Below, one piece after another: positions 9,241 to 17,437 of a stretch of DNA of 64,000 bases (its first letter is position 1; every line of letters starts with the position of its first letter). The notes beneath the pieces were generated by a model, which had not been told where the DNA came from, made no database searches, and worked only from the letters and a program-made list of their open reading frames with translations. Position numbers and translations under genes: made by a program. Origin of the DNA: MPNP01 sp965116235 (GTDB lineage: Bacteria; Pseudomonadota; Alphaproteobacteria; Rhodobacterales; Rhodobacteraceae); NCBI GenBank assembly GCA_965116235.1, contig OZ220496.1, positions 806,001 to 870,000 of the forward strand, given 5' to 3'.

Positions 9241-10290
9241 ATGCACGTGACCCAAGAAGGGGTTACCCTTCACGACAAGAAAAGGGCGACAGACGGCTTG
9301 GTGCTGTTCAGTCCGACCCAGTCTCAGAGAGCATATCTTGTTGATTATGCCGGGGATGTAAGGCACAGCTGGGATATCGTCGGCAAAACTCTGAACAGCG
9401 CCATGATGCTTCCCAACGGCAATCTTTGGATATTGGAACGAAGTGACACACCGTCGCCCATGCGTATTGGGGCATGTGGGCTCATGCGGGAATACGACTG
9501 GCAGGGGCGGATTGTCTGGGAACATAGAGACCCCCTTCAGCACCACGATGCAAGACGGTTGCCAAGTGGCGTGATTTATCTCGCGTGGGAGTTGCTGCCC
9601 GAAAGTGAAGCGGCACGGTTGCATGGAGGAGTGTCGGGGACCGAACACGCCGACGGCATCTATTCTGAAGTCGTTCGCGAAGTGGACGAAACCGGAAGGA
9701 TTGTCTGGGAGTGGAGGGCAAGCAGCCTTGACTACGAGAAATATCCCTTTCACCGCAATGCCAAGCGAGTCAATTATGGCCATGCCAATTCACTGGATAT
9801 GCTGGATGATGGAAATGTGCTGCTGAGCTTGAAGGTCATGAATCTTCTTCTCATCATTGAGCGGGGTACCGGAAAACTGATCTGGGAGTTTCAGGATGAG
9901 GCACTGGGAGGTCAGCACGATGTGCAGATGACTGATGCCGGTACCGTGCTGACCTTCGCGAACGGCGCCTACGCGACTGACCTGCATCATTCGTCGGTGT
10001 GGGAAATAGAGACCGCCACGAACAAGGTGATCTGGAAGTTTACCGAAAAGCGCAACCCGATGAATTTCTTCAGCCCTCACATCAGCGGCTGTCAAAGGCT
10101 CTCGTCCGGGAACACGCTTGTTTGCGAGGGAGCCAGAGGCACGATATTTGAAACGACTCCCGAGCGCGACATAGTCTGGCATTATGTCAGCCCTTTCTGG
10201 AGTGTCCATCCTGTGTTTGCCGAAATCAACTGGATTTTTCGTGCCCGTCATTACGGGCATGACAGCCCGGAAATCCAGAGCCGGGTTTGA
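9241..10290 (+). CDS. Arylsulfotransferase (ASST)-like beta-propeller protein
   Basis: A 349-residue protein related to arylsulfotransferases, which move sulfate between phenolic esters and phenols through a histidine on a six-bladed propeller. Blade motifs recur as GRIVWEHRDP, GRIVWEWRAS, GKLIWEFQDE, NKVIWKFTEK and RDIVWHYVSP. Histidine-rich segments (LQHHDARRL, NYGHANSLD, GQHDVQ, SPHISG) fit the active-site histidines, but I cannot assign the catalytic one without alignment. No signal peptide is visible, unlike the classic periplasmic enzymes, so a cytoplasmic location is likely. It sits between the TRAP permease and a cupin gene on one strand and is probably co-transcribed; acting on the imported substrate is an inference. 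Confidence 0.8.
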   Translation: MHVTQEGVTLHDKKRATDGLVLFSPTQSQRAYLVDYAGDVRHSWDIVGKTLNSAMMLPNGNLWILERSDTPSPMRIGACGLMREYDWQGRIVWEHRDPLQHHDARRLPSGVIYLAWELLPESEAARLHGGVSGTEHADGIYSEVVREVDETGRIVWEWRASSLDYEKYPFHRNAKRVNYGHANSLDMLDDGNVLLSLKVMNLLLIIERGTGKLIWEFQDEALGGQHDVQMTDAGTVLTFANGAYATDLHHSSVWEIETATNKVIWKFTEKRNPMNFFSPHISGCQRLSSGNTLVCEGARGTIFETTPERDIVWHYVSPFWSVHPVFAEINWIFRARHYGHDSPEIQSRV

Positions 10291-10304
10291 GGAGAAACAG
10301 TCCC

Positions 10305-10982
10305 ATGCCGTATTCAATCCACTTTTATCAGGATCAACTGCTGGAGGGGTCTTCCAACATTGCACCCATCCCGCCGATTCCACGCATTCTCTATGTCCGG
10401 TTTGGTCGTGCCAGGATCAATGGTCTGGAGGTCAATGCCCAAGACGCCATCTATGCCTCCAGCTGTAAATCCGTTGAAGGTCTTGCGGACTGGACACAGA
10501 TTTGGCGCTGGGAGGTCGATTTTCCCATTGCCGATCAGTCCTTGATGTCGGGTGAGGGGGTATTGTCGCTACACCGGATGAGTCGAGTGATCGGCATGCT
10601 GGACATCCGGCCCGGAACGGATTGGCTGTTCCGGCTGGACCAAATTACGGCCCCGCCGAATCGGGTGACAGATCCGCATAAGCACCCTGGACCTGGCATA
10701 CGCTGCATGGTAGAAGGTACGTTCAATGTCAATCAGGATGTAGAGAGTTTTCGTGGAATCAATCCTGGGGATCCATGGTGGGAATGCGGTGAGCAGCCTG
10801 TCGTGGCTTGGGGTTCAAGGACCATGCATGCGCGATTCTTGCGTGGAATGGTCTTGCCTGTGCGCGTAGCTGGCCAAACGGATACCATTCAGAACAAGGT
10901 CGGCCAGCCCAACAAGAAGCGTGGGCGTCACCGATTATTGATTGATCAGCTCTTTACCGCTCATGGGGGTGGAAACTCGTAG
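10305..10982 (+). CDS. Cupin-fold protein
   Basis: A 225-residue protein with a C-terminal cupin-like core (about 120-200): DPHKHPGPGIRCMVEGTFNV resembles the metal-binding H-x-H...G stretch and the following strands carry GDPWWECGEQPVVAWGS. The N-terminal 100 residues are not recognised. GAGGAG lies about ten bases before the ATG at 10305, which is why I prefer it over a TTG at 10287 that overlaps the upstream stop. Last gene of the TRAP-sulfotransferase operon. Cupins of this size are often dioxygenases, isomerases or sugar/acid-binding proteins; the function here is unknown. Confidence 0.7.
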   Translation: MPYSIHFYQDQLLEGSSNIAPIPPIPRILYVRFGRARINGLEVNAQDAIYASSCKSVEGLADWTQIWRWEVDFPIADQSLMSGEGVLSLHRMSRVIGMLDIRPGTDWLFRLDQITAPPNRVTDPHKHPGPGIRCMVEGTFNVNQDVESFRGINPGDPWWECGEQPVVAWGSRTMHARFLRGMVLPVRVAGQTDTIQNKVGQPNKKRGRHRLLIDQLFTAHGGGNS

Positions 10983-11081
10983 CCCGTTGTTCAGACAACT
11001 GTATCGGCCTGTTCGACAGGCTAAATTCATCACCCATGTCATATTGCCCTGGCTACGGAGAATGCTCGTGCCACGGGTTGG

Positions 11082-11639
11082 TCACGCCCTATAGAGCTCA
11101 AGGGCTGTCAGCAGGTTGATCGCCTCCTGAATGTTCTCGCCGTGCACCTTGTGGGGCTTGCGTATGCGTGTTTCCTCGATCGCCGCACGCGTATCCTCTT
11201 GAATTATATCAGTCTTTTTCTTGCCATAATAGTCCCACTCGTCGCGCAGGAAGACTATGGTTGCAGCAAGTTCAAGGACTATGTCAGACACGTCTTTCAT
11301 CTTGCTGATCAGCTGTTCGGCACGGTCGGAAAATAAGGTGAGGGATGTTGCTGTCTCCGATGGTGTTTGGTCCGGTAATCTGAAAATCGCATATGGCACC
11401 CCATAAGACCCAGATTTTTCTGTAACTTTTACACGTTTTTCGGCTACGGCGTCAGTCAATCCTTCCACGAGATTAAAGGAGTACGGTCCATAATGATAGT
11501 ATGTGAACTGCAGGTTGAACCCGACGCCGCAATGTTTGAGAAGATAGGCCTGCTTCTGCAACCGCGTTCGTCCAACCAATTTGCGGCCATTCAGTGCGAC
11601 TAGGTTGACAACAATATCGGCGAATTCTGTCGAGCACAT
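11082..11639 (-). CDS. YwgA-like small protein, partner of HD phosphohydrolase
   Basis: A 185-residue soluble protein. The N-terminus (GRTRLQKQAYLLKHCGVGF followed by YYHYGPYSFNL) resembles the uncharacterised YwgA family and related winged-helix-like modules. Its ATG overlaps the TAA stop of the upstream HD gene by one base (TAATG), so the two are translationally coupled and probably act together. The function is unknown. The family label is from remembered motif similarity and is moderate. Confidence 0.65.
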   Translation of the reverse strand: MCSTEFADIVVNLVALNGRKLVGRTRLQKQAYLLKHCGVGFNLQFTYYHYGPYSFNLVEGLTDAVAEKRVKVTEKSGSYGVPYAIFRLPDQTPSETATSLTLFSDRAEQLISKMKDVSDIVLELAATIVFLRDEWDYYGKKKTDIIQEDTRAAIEETRIRKPHKVHGENIQEAINLLTALELYRA

Positions 11640-12961
11640 TATTTCAAGTCCCTAATTTGTTTTTCCAACTTGTTGGCACCATCCGCATCCGGCATGTAGG
11701 CGCGCTGAATGCGGTGTTCGTTTCTAAGTGTCTTCACAATGTCTGACACGTTAAAGATGTCTGCCGGTTCAGCCAGGTCAGTTTTTATCAAAACTTTGTT
11801 TAGAGCCGACGTATCGTCAAAGTTGTACCATTTGTAGGGTTCAATTGTTGCGTCATCGAACAGCGGCTCGGGCTCAAATGCCGTTTCACGCAATTTCCGC
11901 CGCAATCGGTTGAACATGTTGCCATCATGCGTATCACGGATTCCGATGTCAACGCACTTGTAGAGTTCACGATTTCGAAGCCGTTTTGCCAGACTTGATA
12001 TCCTTGGATCCTCATGCCTCAAATATGTTGAAAGGGCTGCCCAAACTGACGAGTCATCAAGGGCGAGATAGTTTTCAAGTGTTGGCGTCTTAAAATAACG
12101 CAGAACTGGTTCTTGACGCTCCGATTGTGGGTTTTTCACAACTGTTCCCAACAAGTTTCTCAGCATCATTTCCGCTGCCCTTGTCGTCTTGTGCATGTAA
12201 ACCATGCGATACAGCCGCGATCGGGCTTCTAGATACTCCTCAGCTACCTGGATACCTTTGGGGCCAAGATAAAGACACATAGCGCCGGTTGGATTTTTAC
12301 TGTCGATGGTGACCGTTCCCACTTCAAGGCAATCGAGAAGCCATTCGAGATCAATGCGCCCAAACCCAACCCCGGTCATCAGTCTGTCCCGCTGAATATA
12401 GTCGAGCCGGTCAGCGTCAAATTGGCTGGCGACAATCACGCCATAGATATCCTTTGGGGCTTCACCGGTTAGAAGCTCACCTATCTGATCGGGTAATTTC
12501 TTGTCTGCTTCTCGGAGCACTGCGTTAACCTGCGTTTCTGCCTCACCTTTCACGACCGCGGCGCTCCATTTTTCGTGCTCTCGGGGAGAGGTTCCCATGG
12601 ATTCGAATACGTGACTGAACGGTCCGTGCCCTATATCATGTAGCAGTGCAGCCAGAAGTGCGACACGTTCGCTGTCGTGATCACCAGAACTATCGCCAAC
12701 CCGTTTAATGACATCGGCCAGTTGGCGGGCCACGTGATAGACGCCGACACTGTGAGTAAAGCGGCTATGGGTTGCACCAGGAAAGACAAGATCTGAGAAG
12801 CCCAACTGACGGATGCGACGCAGCCGCTGAAACTCAGGTGTGTTAATCAGGTTCCATGCGATGCGGTCCGTATCGTTTCGATGGCCACTGGTTCCCCCGC
12901 CAAATACAATCAATCCGTGAACCGGATAACGGACACGCTGGGGCCAGTTGTCCTGCGTCAT
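11639..12961 (-). CDS. HD-domain phosphohydrolase (dGTPase/SAMHD1-like)
   Basis: A 440-residue HD-superfamily phosphohydrolase. The metal-binding residues are in THSRFTHSVGVYH (about 64-76) and LLHDIGHGPFSHVFE (HD at 108-109), with QFDADRLDYIQRDRL near residue 187 supplying the last Asp. This layout matches the SAMHD1/dGTPase-like branch, which removes triphosphate from dNTPs. The C-terminal half is helical and unassigned. It is the first gene of a coupled two-gene unit with the YwgA-like protein; no other gene is within 500 bases on either side of the pair in the same direction except rsmD upstream. Nucleotide turnover or phage defence through dNTP depletion are both possible. Confidence 0.88.
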   Translation of the reverse strand: MTQDNWPQRVRYPVHGLIVFGGGTSGHRNDTDRIAWNLINTPEFQRLRRIRQLGFSDLVFPGATHSRFTHSVGVYHVARQLADVIKRVGDSSGDHDSERVALLAALLHDIGHGPFSHVFESMGTSPREHEKWSAAVVKGEAETQVNAVLREADKKLPDQIGELLTGEAPKDIYGVIVASQFDADRLDYIQRDRLMTGVGFGRIDLEWLLDCLEVGTVTIDSKNPTGAMCLYLGPKGIQVAEEYLEARSRLYRMVYMHKTTRAAEMMLRNLLGTVVKNPQSERQEPVLRYFKTPTLENYLALDDSSVWAALSTYLRHEDPRISSLAKRLRNRELYKCVDIGIRDTHDGNMFNRLRRKLRETAFEPEPLFDDATIEPYKWYNFDDTSALNKVLIKTDLAEPADIFNVSDIVKTLRNEHRIQRAYMPDADGANKLEKQIRDLK

Positions 12962-13513
12962 TTCAGGTCAGTCAGCAGATGGGAAACTTCTAGCCTAAGC
13001 CGCTGTCGGGATTGAAACGTGGTCCACTTGTTCTTTGCAGAGAGCGAAACTCTGAACCCTTTTCTCATTCATCGTACCGCCCCTCCGGTTTTCCCTATCG
13101 CCACCGCATAATTCAGAAGCAGGAGAAAAACAAGTGCCATAATTGTCTATCGAGATCTTCATTTGTCTCTGGTTGATAGGAGCAGGTCTAAAGGACTTTG
13201 GTGTTGTGTCCGTCTTCGGTGGTAGTGCAAAGACAGAAGTTCGGATGTAGAAATGCATTGTTGAACAGATATCGGAAGTCACGCTGGCGTGGTTTGGTGT
13301 TGAGACCGTTTGTCCTACAGGTTGGGCCGTAAAAAGCTTGAATAGTCGCATGGCAGAGTGATGAGGAAAAAATGGCCCGGAGGATCTTTGGTGGAGAAAG
13401 GTCAGACCAATATCGCGTCGGTAAGGAACTGCAGCATGTTAACGGGGGGCCGTGACAACAAATCCGGTTGCAACCAGGCTTTGATGACTTTTGTCAGGTC
13501 TGGAAGCCTGAGA
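12962..13513. other. No gene seen
   Basis: 550 bases between the HD gene and rsmD. A leftward frame of 118 codons (12995-13351) has no domain-like pattern. The promoter of the HD/YwgA-like pair must lie here, but I cannot place a convincing -35/-10 pair. Confidence 0.4.
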
Positions 13514-14089
13514 TTAGGGGGTCCGGCCCTGTTGGAAAGTGCATATTGTTACATGGGTGGAACCATACCTTCGTGTTTCACTGATAACAAACTCTTCGCT
13601 TGGCATGAGCGGCCCGTCGCTTTCAATGACAACGATACTTCTCAGTGTTGTCCACCTTCCCTCATGGATGCTCTTCAGAGTGTCCATAACCAAGTTTTTG
13701 CCATATGGCGGATCCATCAAAACCAGTTCGTAGGGTAGTCCAGAGTTGGTGGGGAGTCTGGTTGCATCAACATTCATGACCGATGTCTGTGCCCCCCGAT
13801 TGGTCTTGGCTATGTTGCGCTTGACAAGATTGATGCTCGTCGAGTTGTTTTCGACAAAGGTTGTGAAGCTGGCACCTCTTGACAAGGCTTCAAGGCCCAT
13901 GACGCCAGTGCCGGCAAAAAGGTCAAGGACCCTGGCGTTCTCGACACGATTACCCAAATGGCTATTGGTCAAGAGGTTGAAGATATTTGTCCTGACCCGG
14001 CTTGAAGTGGGCCGGACTATGGAATTTCGGCCCTTGCCTTGGGGTGAATGCAGCTTCAAACCTTTGAACTTGCCCGCGATGATCTGCAT
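13514..14089 (-). CDS. rsmD: 16S rRNA (guanine(966)-N(2))-methyltransferase RsmD
   Basis: A 191-residue SAM-dependent methyltransferase of the RsmD family, which methylates G966 of 16S rRNA in the assembled small subunit. Diagnostic parts are the N-terminal MQIIAGKFKGLKL and RPTSSRVRTNIFNLL, the SAM motif LDLFAGTGVMGLEALSRGA (55-73), and the catalytic DPPYG (126-130). Length is normal. It lies 17 bases downstream of the flavoprotein gene on the same strand, so the two may share a transcript. The pseudouridine synthase gene that often precedes rsmD in alphaproteobacteria is not next to it. Confidence 0.95.
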   Translation of the reverse strand: MQIIAGKFKGLKLHSPQGKGRNSIVRPTSSRVRTNIFNLLTNSHLGNRVENARVLDLFAGTGVMGLEALSRGASFTTFVENNSTSINLVKRNIAKTNRGAQTSVMNVDATRLPTNSGLPYELVLMDPPYGKNLVMDTLKSIHEGRWTTLRSIVVIESDGPLMPSEEFVISETRRYGSTHVTICTFQQGRTP

Positions 14090-14106
14090 GAGCTTGCCGC
14101 AAACGG

Positions 14107-15318
14107 CTAACGCCGAAGCAAGTGTTTGAGATCGGTTTTCGGATTGGTCAAAACTTCAGGTTCAACCTTGATATTGTTTTCCAACAATCTCTTGCCAACC
14201 ATATAGGACCGCGAGTCATTGACCGCGTCAACTGCCAGAAGTGTATCACCCTGCATGTACCAGAAACTGACAGCATCATCTTTTGGACCCTGGCGCGTCA
14301 AAATGCTGTCATATCCCTGATTGAGACCGGCAATCTGTAATTTGGCATCGTACTGGTCCGACCAGAACCACGGAACCGGATCATATTCGACGGTGTCACC
14401 CAAAATGTTTGATGCAACGACTTCTGACTGATCGATGGCATTTTGGACGCTTTCCAGCCGGATCAACCGATTTTTTCTCGGGAACGCAGTACAATCACCT
14501 GAAGCCCAGATGTTTGTACAGGATGTCTGGCCTTTTGAGTTGACCTTGATGCCATTGTCGATAGTGATTCCAGCTTTTTCTGCCAATCCAGTCGCCGGTG
14601 ATATACCGATTCCGACTACAACCAGATCGACTTCAAGTTGTTCATCATTGGACAATGTGGCCGAGCGAACTCGTGTATCGCCGTCAAGTGATTTCAAGCC
14701 GACCCCTTCGATAAGATTCACGCCTTTGTGCTGGTGCAACTCGCGAAAATAGGCCGAGGTCTCCGGTGCGGCTACACGCTGAAGTATTCGTTCAGCGGCT
14801 TCGACAACTGTGACACGCATGCCTTTGGCCGACAAGGCCGAGGCAGTTTCCAAACCGATGTAGCCCCCGCCGACGACAAGGGCCTGTCTTCCTGAGCCAA
14901 TTTCAGGCCGAATGGCGTGGGTGTCAGCCAAAGTTCTGACGGCATGGACTCCATCTAGATCCCCTCCAATCCCTGACGGTAAGTTCCTGGGTATGGAGCC
15001 CGTTGTCAGGACTAGATGATCGAACGGCAGACTTTGCTTTCCGACCCTGATCCAACCTGCTTCAGTGTCAATGTCATGGCATGTCTGACCGATCAAGACA
15101 TTGATGTCATTCTCCCTGTAGTAGGACTCTGGACGCAGATACAGGCGTTCCTTGTCAAAGTTACCCACGAGGTATTGTTTGGACAGGGGAGGTCTTTGGT
15201 AGGGATACTCATTTTCCTCACAAACAAGGGTCAGACTACCCTTGAAGCCGAGAGCACGAAGCTTGGCAACAGTGGAAGCCCCGGCCTGGCCACCACCCAC
15301 GACAACGATATTCACCAT
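14107..15318 (-). CDS. FAD-dependent ferredoxin/rubredoxin-type reductase
   Basis: A 403-residue NAD(P)H- and FAD-binding oxidoreductase. The FAD dinucleotide fold starts at VVGGGQAGAST, EYPYQRPPLSK follows as in rhodocoxin/putidaredoxin reductases, the NAD fold is VVGGGYIGLETA (about 149-160), and IWASGDCTAF binds the FAD ribityl chain. The last 80 residues (VPWFWSDQYDAKLQIAGL) form the reductase C-terminal domain of the BphA4/PdR group. Such enzymes pass electrons from NADH to a small iron-sulfur protein feeding a P450 or dioxygenase, but none is encoded nearby. It is divergent from the peroxiredoxin gene, with 84 bases between the starts. Confidence 0.9.
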   Translation of the reverse strand: MVNIVVVGGGQAGASTVAKLRALGFKGSLTLVCEENEYPYQRPPLSKQYLVGNFDKERLYLRPESYYRENDINVLIGQTCHDIDTEAGWIRVGKQSLPFDHLVLTTGSIPRNLPSGIGGDLDGVHAVRTLADTHAIRPEIGSGRQALVVGGGYIGLETASALSAKGMRVTVVEAAERILQRVAAPETSAYFRELHQHKGVNLIEGVGLKSLDGDTRVRSATLSNDEQLEVDLVVVGIGISPATGLAEKAGITIDNGIKVNSKGQTSCTNIWASGDCTAFPRKNRLIRLESVQNAIDQSEVVASNILGDTVEYDPVPWFWSDQYDAKLQIAGLNQGYDSILTRQGPKDDAVSFWYMQGDTLLAVDAVNDSRSYMVGKRLLENNIKVEPEVLTNPKTDLKHLLRR

Positions 15319-15402
15319 GCGAGAGCCTGTCAGGGTAAAAATTCAGTACAAACTTCCATATATGGAGCTGAGATATTATCGAAAAAGTCGGCGAGGAGAA
15401 AT

Positions 15403-15891
15403 ATGGTGATTACAGTTGGTAACAGGATTCCCGAGGCCAAATTGATGACGATTGGCGAAGATGGCCCCAAGGAAGTATCCCTGACTGGTCTGGTCGAAGG
15501 TCAGAAGGTGGTCATATTTGCTGTCCCTGGAGCCTACACCCCAACGTGCTCGAATGCACACGTCCCCAGCTTCAAGCAAAATCGCGACAAATTGGCCGCT
15601 AAGGGGATCAGCAGAATTATCTGCGTCTCGGTCAATGATCCCTTCGTCATGAAATCCTGGTCCGAACATTTGGCTGCCGAAGAGAACGGAATTACCATGC
15701 TTGGTGATCCTGACGGCAAGTTCATCGAAGCGATCGGAATGAGCTTTTCGGCTCCACCCGCCGGGCTTTACAACCGATCCAAGCGGTTTACCATGTATCT
15801 TGAGGATGGTGAAGTCAAGCAATTGAACGTAGAGTCGGAGCCCGGAATTTGCGAACTTTCAGCAGCCGAAACGCTTCTTGAACAGATTTGA
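15403..15891 (+). CDS. Peroxiredoxin, Prx5/AhpE-like
   Basis: A 162-residue thioredoxin-fold peroxidase of the Prx5 subfamily that reduces H2O2 and alkyl hydroperoxides. The active site is PGAYTPTCSNAHVP with peroxidatic Cys49; the conserved Arg would be in the SKRFTMYLEDG region. The usual VxVNDPFVMKSWSEHL helix and the GDPDGKF turn are present. I chose the ATG at 15403, preceded by GAGGAG, rather than the much longer open frame that begins inside the divergent flavoprotein gene. A short palindrome (AGGTGCT-G-AGCACCT) follows the stop at about 15894-15908. Confidence 0.93.
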   Translation: MVITVGNRIPEAKLMTIGEDGPKEVSLTGLVEGQKVVIFAVPGAYTPTCSNAHVPSFKQNRDKLAAKGISRIICVSVNDPFVMKSWSEHLAAEENGITMLGDPDGKFIEAIGMSFSAPPAGLYNRSKRFTMYLEDGEVKQLNVESEPGICELSAAETLLEQI

Positions 15892-16256
15892 TAGGTGCTG
15901 AGCACCTTCAGGGAGTGCCCTGGACTATCGCTGGGATAACGAAATTCATGCCGTGAACGTATTGGCCATGGAGGATGTGCAGAAACACCGAAGGGATCTA
16001 CCTTACTGTTGAACGGATCGGTATGATGTCTTCCGTACGGTTAGCGTGCAAGGAGCACGAAGTTCAGGCTTCTGGAAAATTTCCAGTTGCGAAAATACTC
16101 TCTCGTGCGAGGGCAATGTTTGATTAAGTTTGCTTCAACGACAGGAGATGATCCGGTTGTGTAAACGCAGATGGTGGAAGTGGTTGATACGTCAACAGAT
16201 AATGTGGGATGTCATCTCAGAAACATCTGCAACTTCAAAGTGCTGCGACTCGGCAG

Positions 16257-16291
16257 AATCATCGAGGATTCCTCGGTAGTTCGAACCGTGG
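16257..16291. repeat. Palindromic repeat, copy 1
   Basis: The core CGAGGATTCCTCG is an inverted repeat, followed by GTAGTTCGAACC. It resembles the copies at 16874-16909 and 22489-22524, which share the pattern of a palindrome centred on GGATTCC, then AGTT(C)GAA and, in those two copies, CTCGG. This copy is the most degraded on its left arm. Confidence 0.6.
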
Positions 16292-16403
16292 GAAAGTGCC
16301 AGATTGGGCGTAGCACAAGCATCGCCGGCTGAAAACCGTTACTTGGTTCTCGAGTCAACTTTAAGGCAGTAGTGGGTAGTATCTCAGCTTGAATATAATT
16401 TAC

Positions 16404-16668
16404 GGGGCTTACATACCTGACTTGAAAGTCAAATTTTGAATGATTCCAAGGCTTTATGTGAGCGAAATAACCTAGGTGTCGCGGTGTAGTGCCATGCTGG
16501 ACAGGTCCTTGAGACGTGAGACATGCTGGTCAATGGCCAAAATTCACTTCTGCAACGATACTCTCGAATATTCCAACGTGGTTCTCGTTCGTACCAAGAA
16601 GTATCGGACACAATCGTAGGTGCATCGGCCTGGCATTCTTGATTTCAAGTTAAGGATATAAAAGCCCC
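16404..16668. mobile_element. MITE-like element, copy 1, with 8-bp target duplication
   Basis: A 265-bp element without coding capacity. Its ends are inverted repeats: left GGGGCTTACATACCTGACTT, right (reverse strand) GGGGCTTTTATATCCTTAAC, with similarity continuing inward for several more bases. It is bounded on both sides by the direct repeat TAATTTAC (16396-16403 and 16669-16676), as expected for a target-site duplication. A diverged relative with shared interior sequence lies at about 34364-34634, and one further end is at 28964-28983. The insertion-sequence family that mobilised it is unknown; 8-bp AT-rich duplications would suit ISL3- or IS1595-type transposases. Confidence 0.8.
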
Positions 16669-16873
16669 TAATTTACATACTACTTCCCCACATGATCGTG
16701 ATCCTTGGGATTCAATAATTCAAACTGAGACACTACCCAGGGGTGTCGTGTTTGAGAAATGCAGGTGTCAAGCTTGTGCGATAGTAGGATGGTTCAGATT
16801 TAGTTGCCAAACCGAAGAGCACTATAGAGCAGATGTGGTTTTGCACCCTTCAATGAAATGTTGGCAATTTCAG

Positions 16874-16909
16874 CAACTGCCAAGGATTCCTTGACAGTTG
16901 AAAACTCGG
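16874..16909. repeat. Palindromic repeat, copy 2
   Basis: A near-perfect inverted repeat (CAACTGCCAAGGA / TTCCTTGACAGTTG) followed by AAAACTCGG. Same family as copies at 16257 and 22489. Confidence 0.6.
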
Positions 16910-17055
16910 TCAAGAGATTTGACTGAACCTCGCATCTAGACTTTCAACTTCGATTGTCGACAGGCACAAGCAGGCGATTGCGTCAAGAGCGCCACAGCCG
17001 ATGACAGAGTTTTATCTTTAGGGGAATTCTTGATAAATATACAAAAACAATTACC

Positions 17056-17072
17056 TATTTCGTAATGAAATA
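17056..17072 (+). promoter_or_regulatory. Candidate HigA operator
   Basis: Inverted repeat TATTTC-GTAAT-GAAATA, 16 bases before the toxin start. Its place directly ahead of a toxin-antitoxin operon suggests autoregulation by the HTH domain of the second gene. A possible -35 (TTGATA, about 17031-17036) precedes it. Confidence 0.4.
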
Positions 17073-17088
17073 TCAATAGTAAGAGGAT

Positions 17089-17424
17089 ATGGACGTAGTT
17101 TTTCAGACACGCAAGCTCAAGAAGCTGTTCAACTCTGAGAATCTTCTAAAGAAAGAATATGGAACGCAACTCACGAAAAAGATCATGGTGCGGATGGCAA
17201 TGCTTAAAGCGGCAAAAAATCTTGCTGATATTTCCAGCAAGCCACCCGCAAGGCGGCATCAACTGAAAGGAGACAGAAAAGAGCAGTTCGCTGTTGACTT
17301 GGTGCACCCTTACAGGCTCGTCTTTGTGTCGGACCATGAGCAATCTCCGCGCAAGGAGGATGGAGGAATCGAAACAAGAATGATCACGGCCATCAGAATC
17401 ATTGATGTGACCGACTATCATTGA
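17089..17424 (+). CDS. higB: HigB/RelE-type toxin
   Basis: A 111-residue basic protein of the RelE/HigB plasmid-maintenance toxin fold, which cleaves mRNA on the ribosome. Family-like parts are DVVFQTRKLKKLFNSENLL at the start, PPARRHQLKGDRKEQFAVDL in the middle and HPYRLVFVSDHE near the end, matching the HigB pattern of beta strands with basic residues. AGAGG lies very close (2 bases) to the ATG at 17089. The antitoxin-like gene follows after 13 bases in the toxin-first order usual for higBA. Confidence 0.85.
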   Translation: MDVVFQTRKLKKLFNSENLLKKEYGTQLTKKIMVRMAMLKAAKNLADISSKPPARRHQLKGDRKEQFAVDLVHPYRLVFVSDHEQSPRKEDGGIETRMITAIRIIDVTDYH

Positions 17425-17437
17425 TGGAGTAAGGCAA

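Larger units (their letters stand above)
15892..17055. other. Gene-free accessory stretch with repeats
   Basis: About 1.2 kb without an intact gene. It holds two copies of a palindromic repeat (16257-16291 and 16874-16909) and a MITE-like element (16404-16668). The rest looks like eroded DNA; I could not identify a protein remnant. Confidence 0.5.

Noticed and set aside
12995..13351. 118-codon leftward frame between the HD gene and rsmD
   Set aside because: Sequence has no domain-like pattern and no clear translation start.
15016..15402. Upstream extension of the peroxiredoxin frame
   Set aside because: It runs antisense into the flavoprotein gene; the ATG at 15403 has a good ribosome site and matches family length.
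16277..16291. tRNA-like T-loop (AGTTCGAACC), also at 22511-22520
   Set aside because: No acceptor, D or anticodon arms can be formed around it, and it belongs to a palindromic repeat seen three times.
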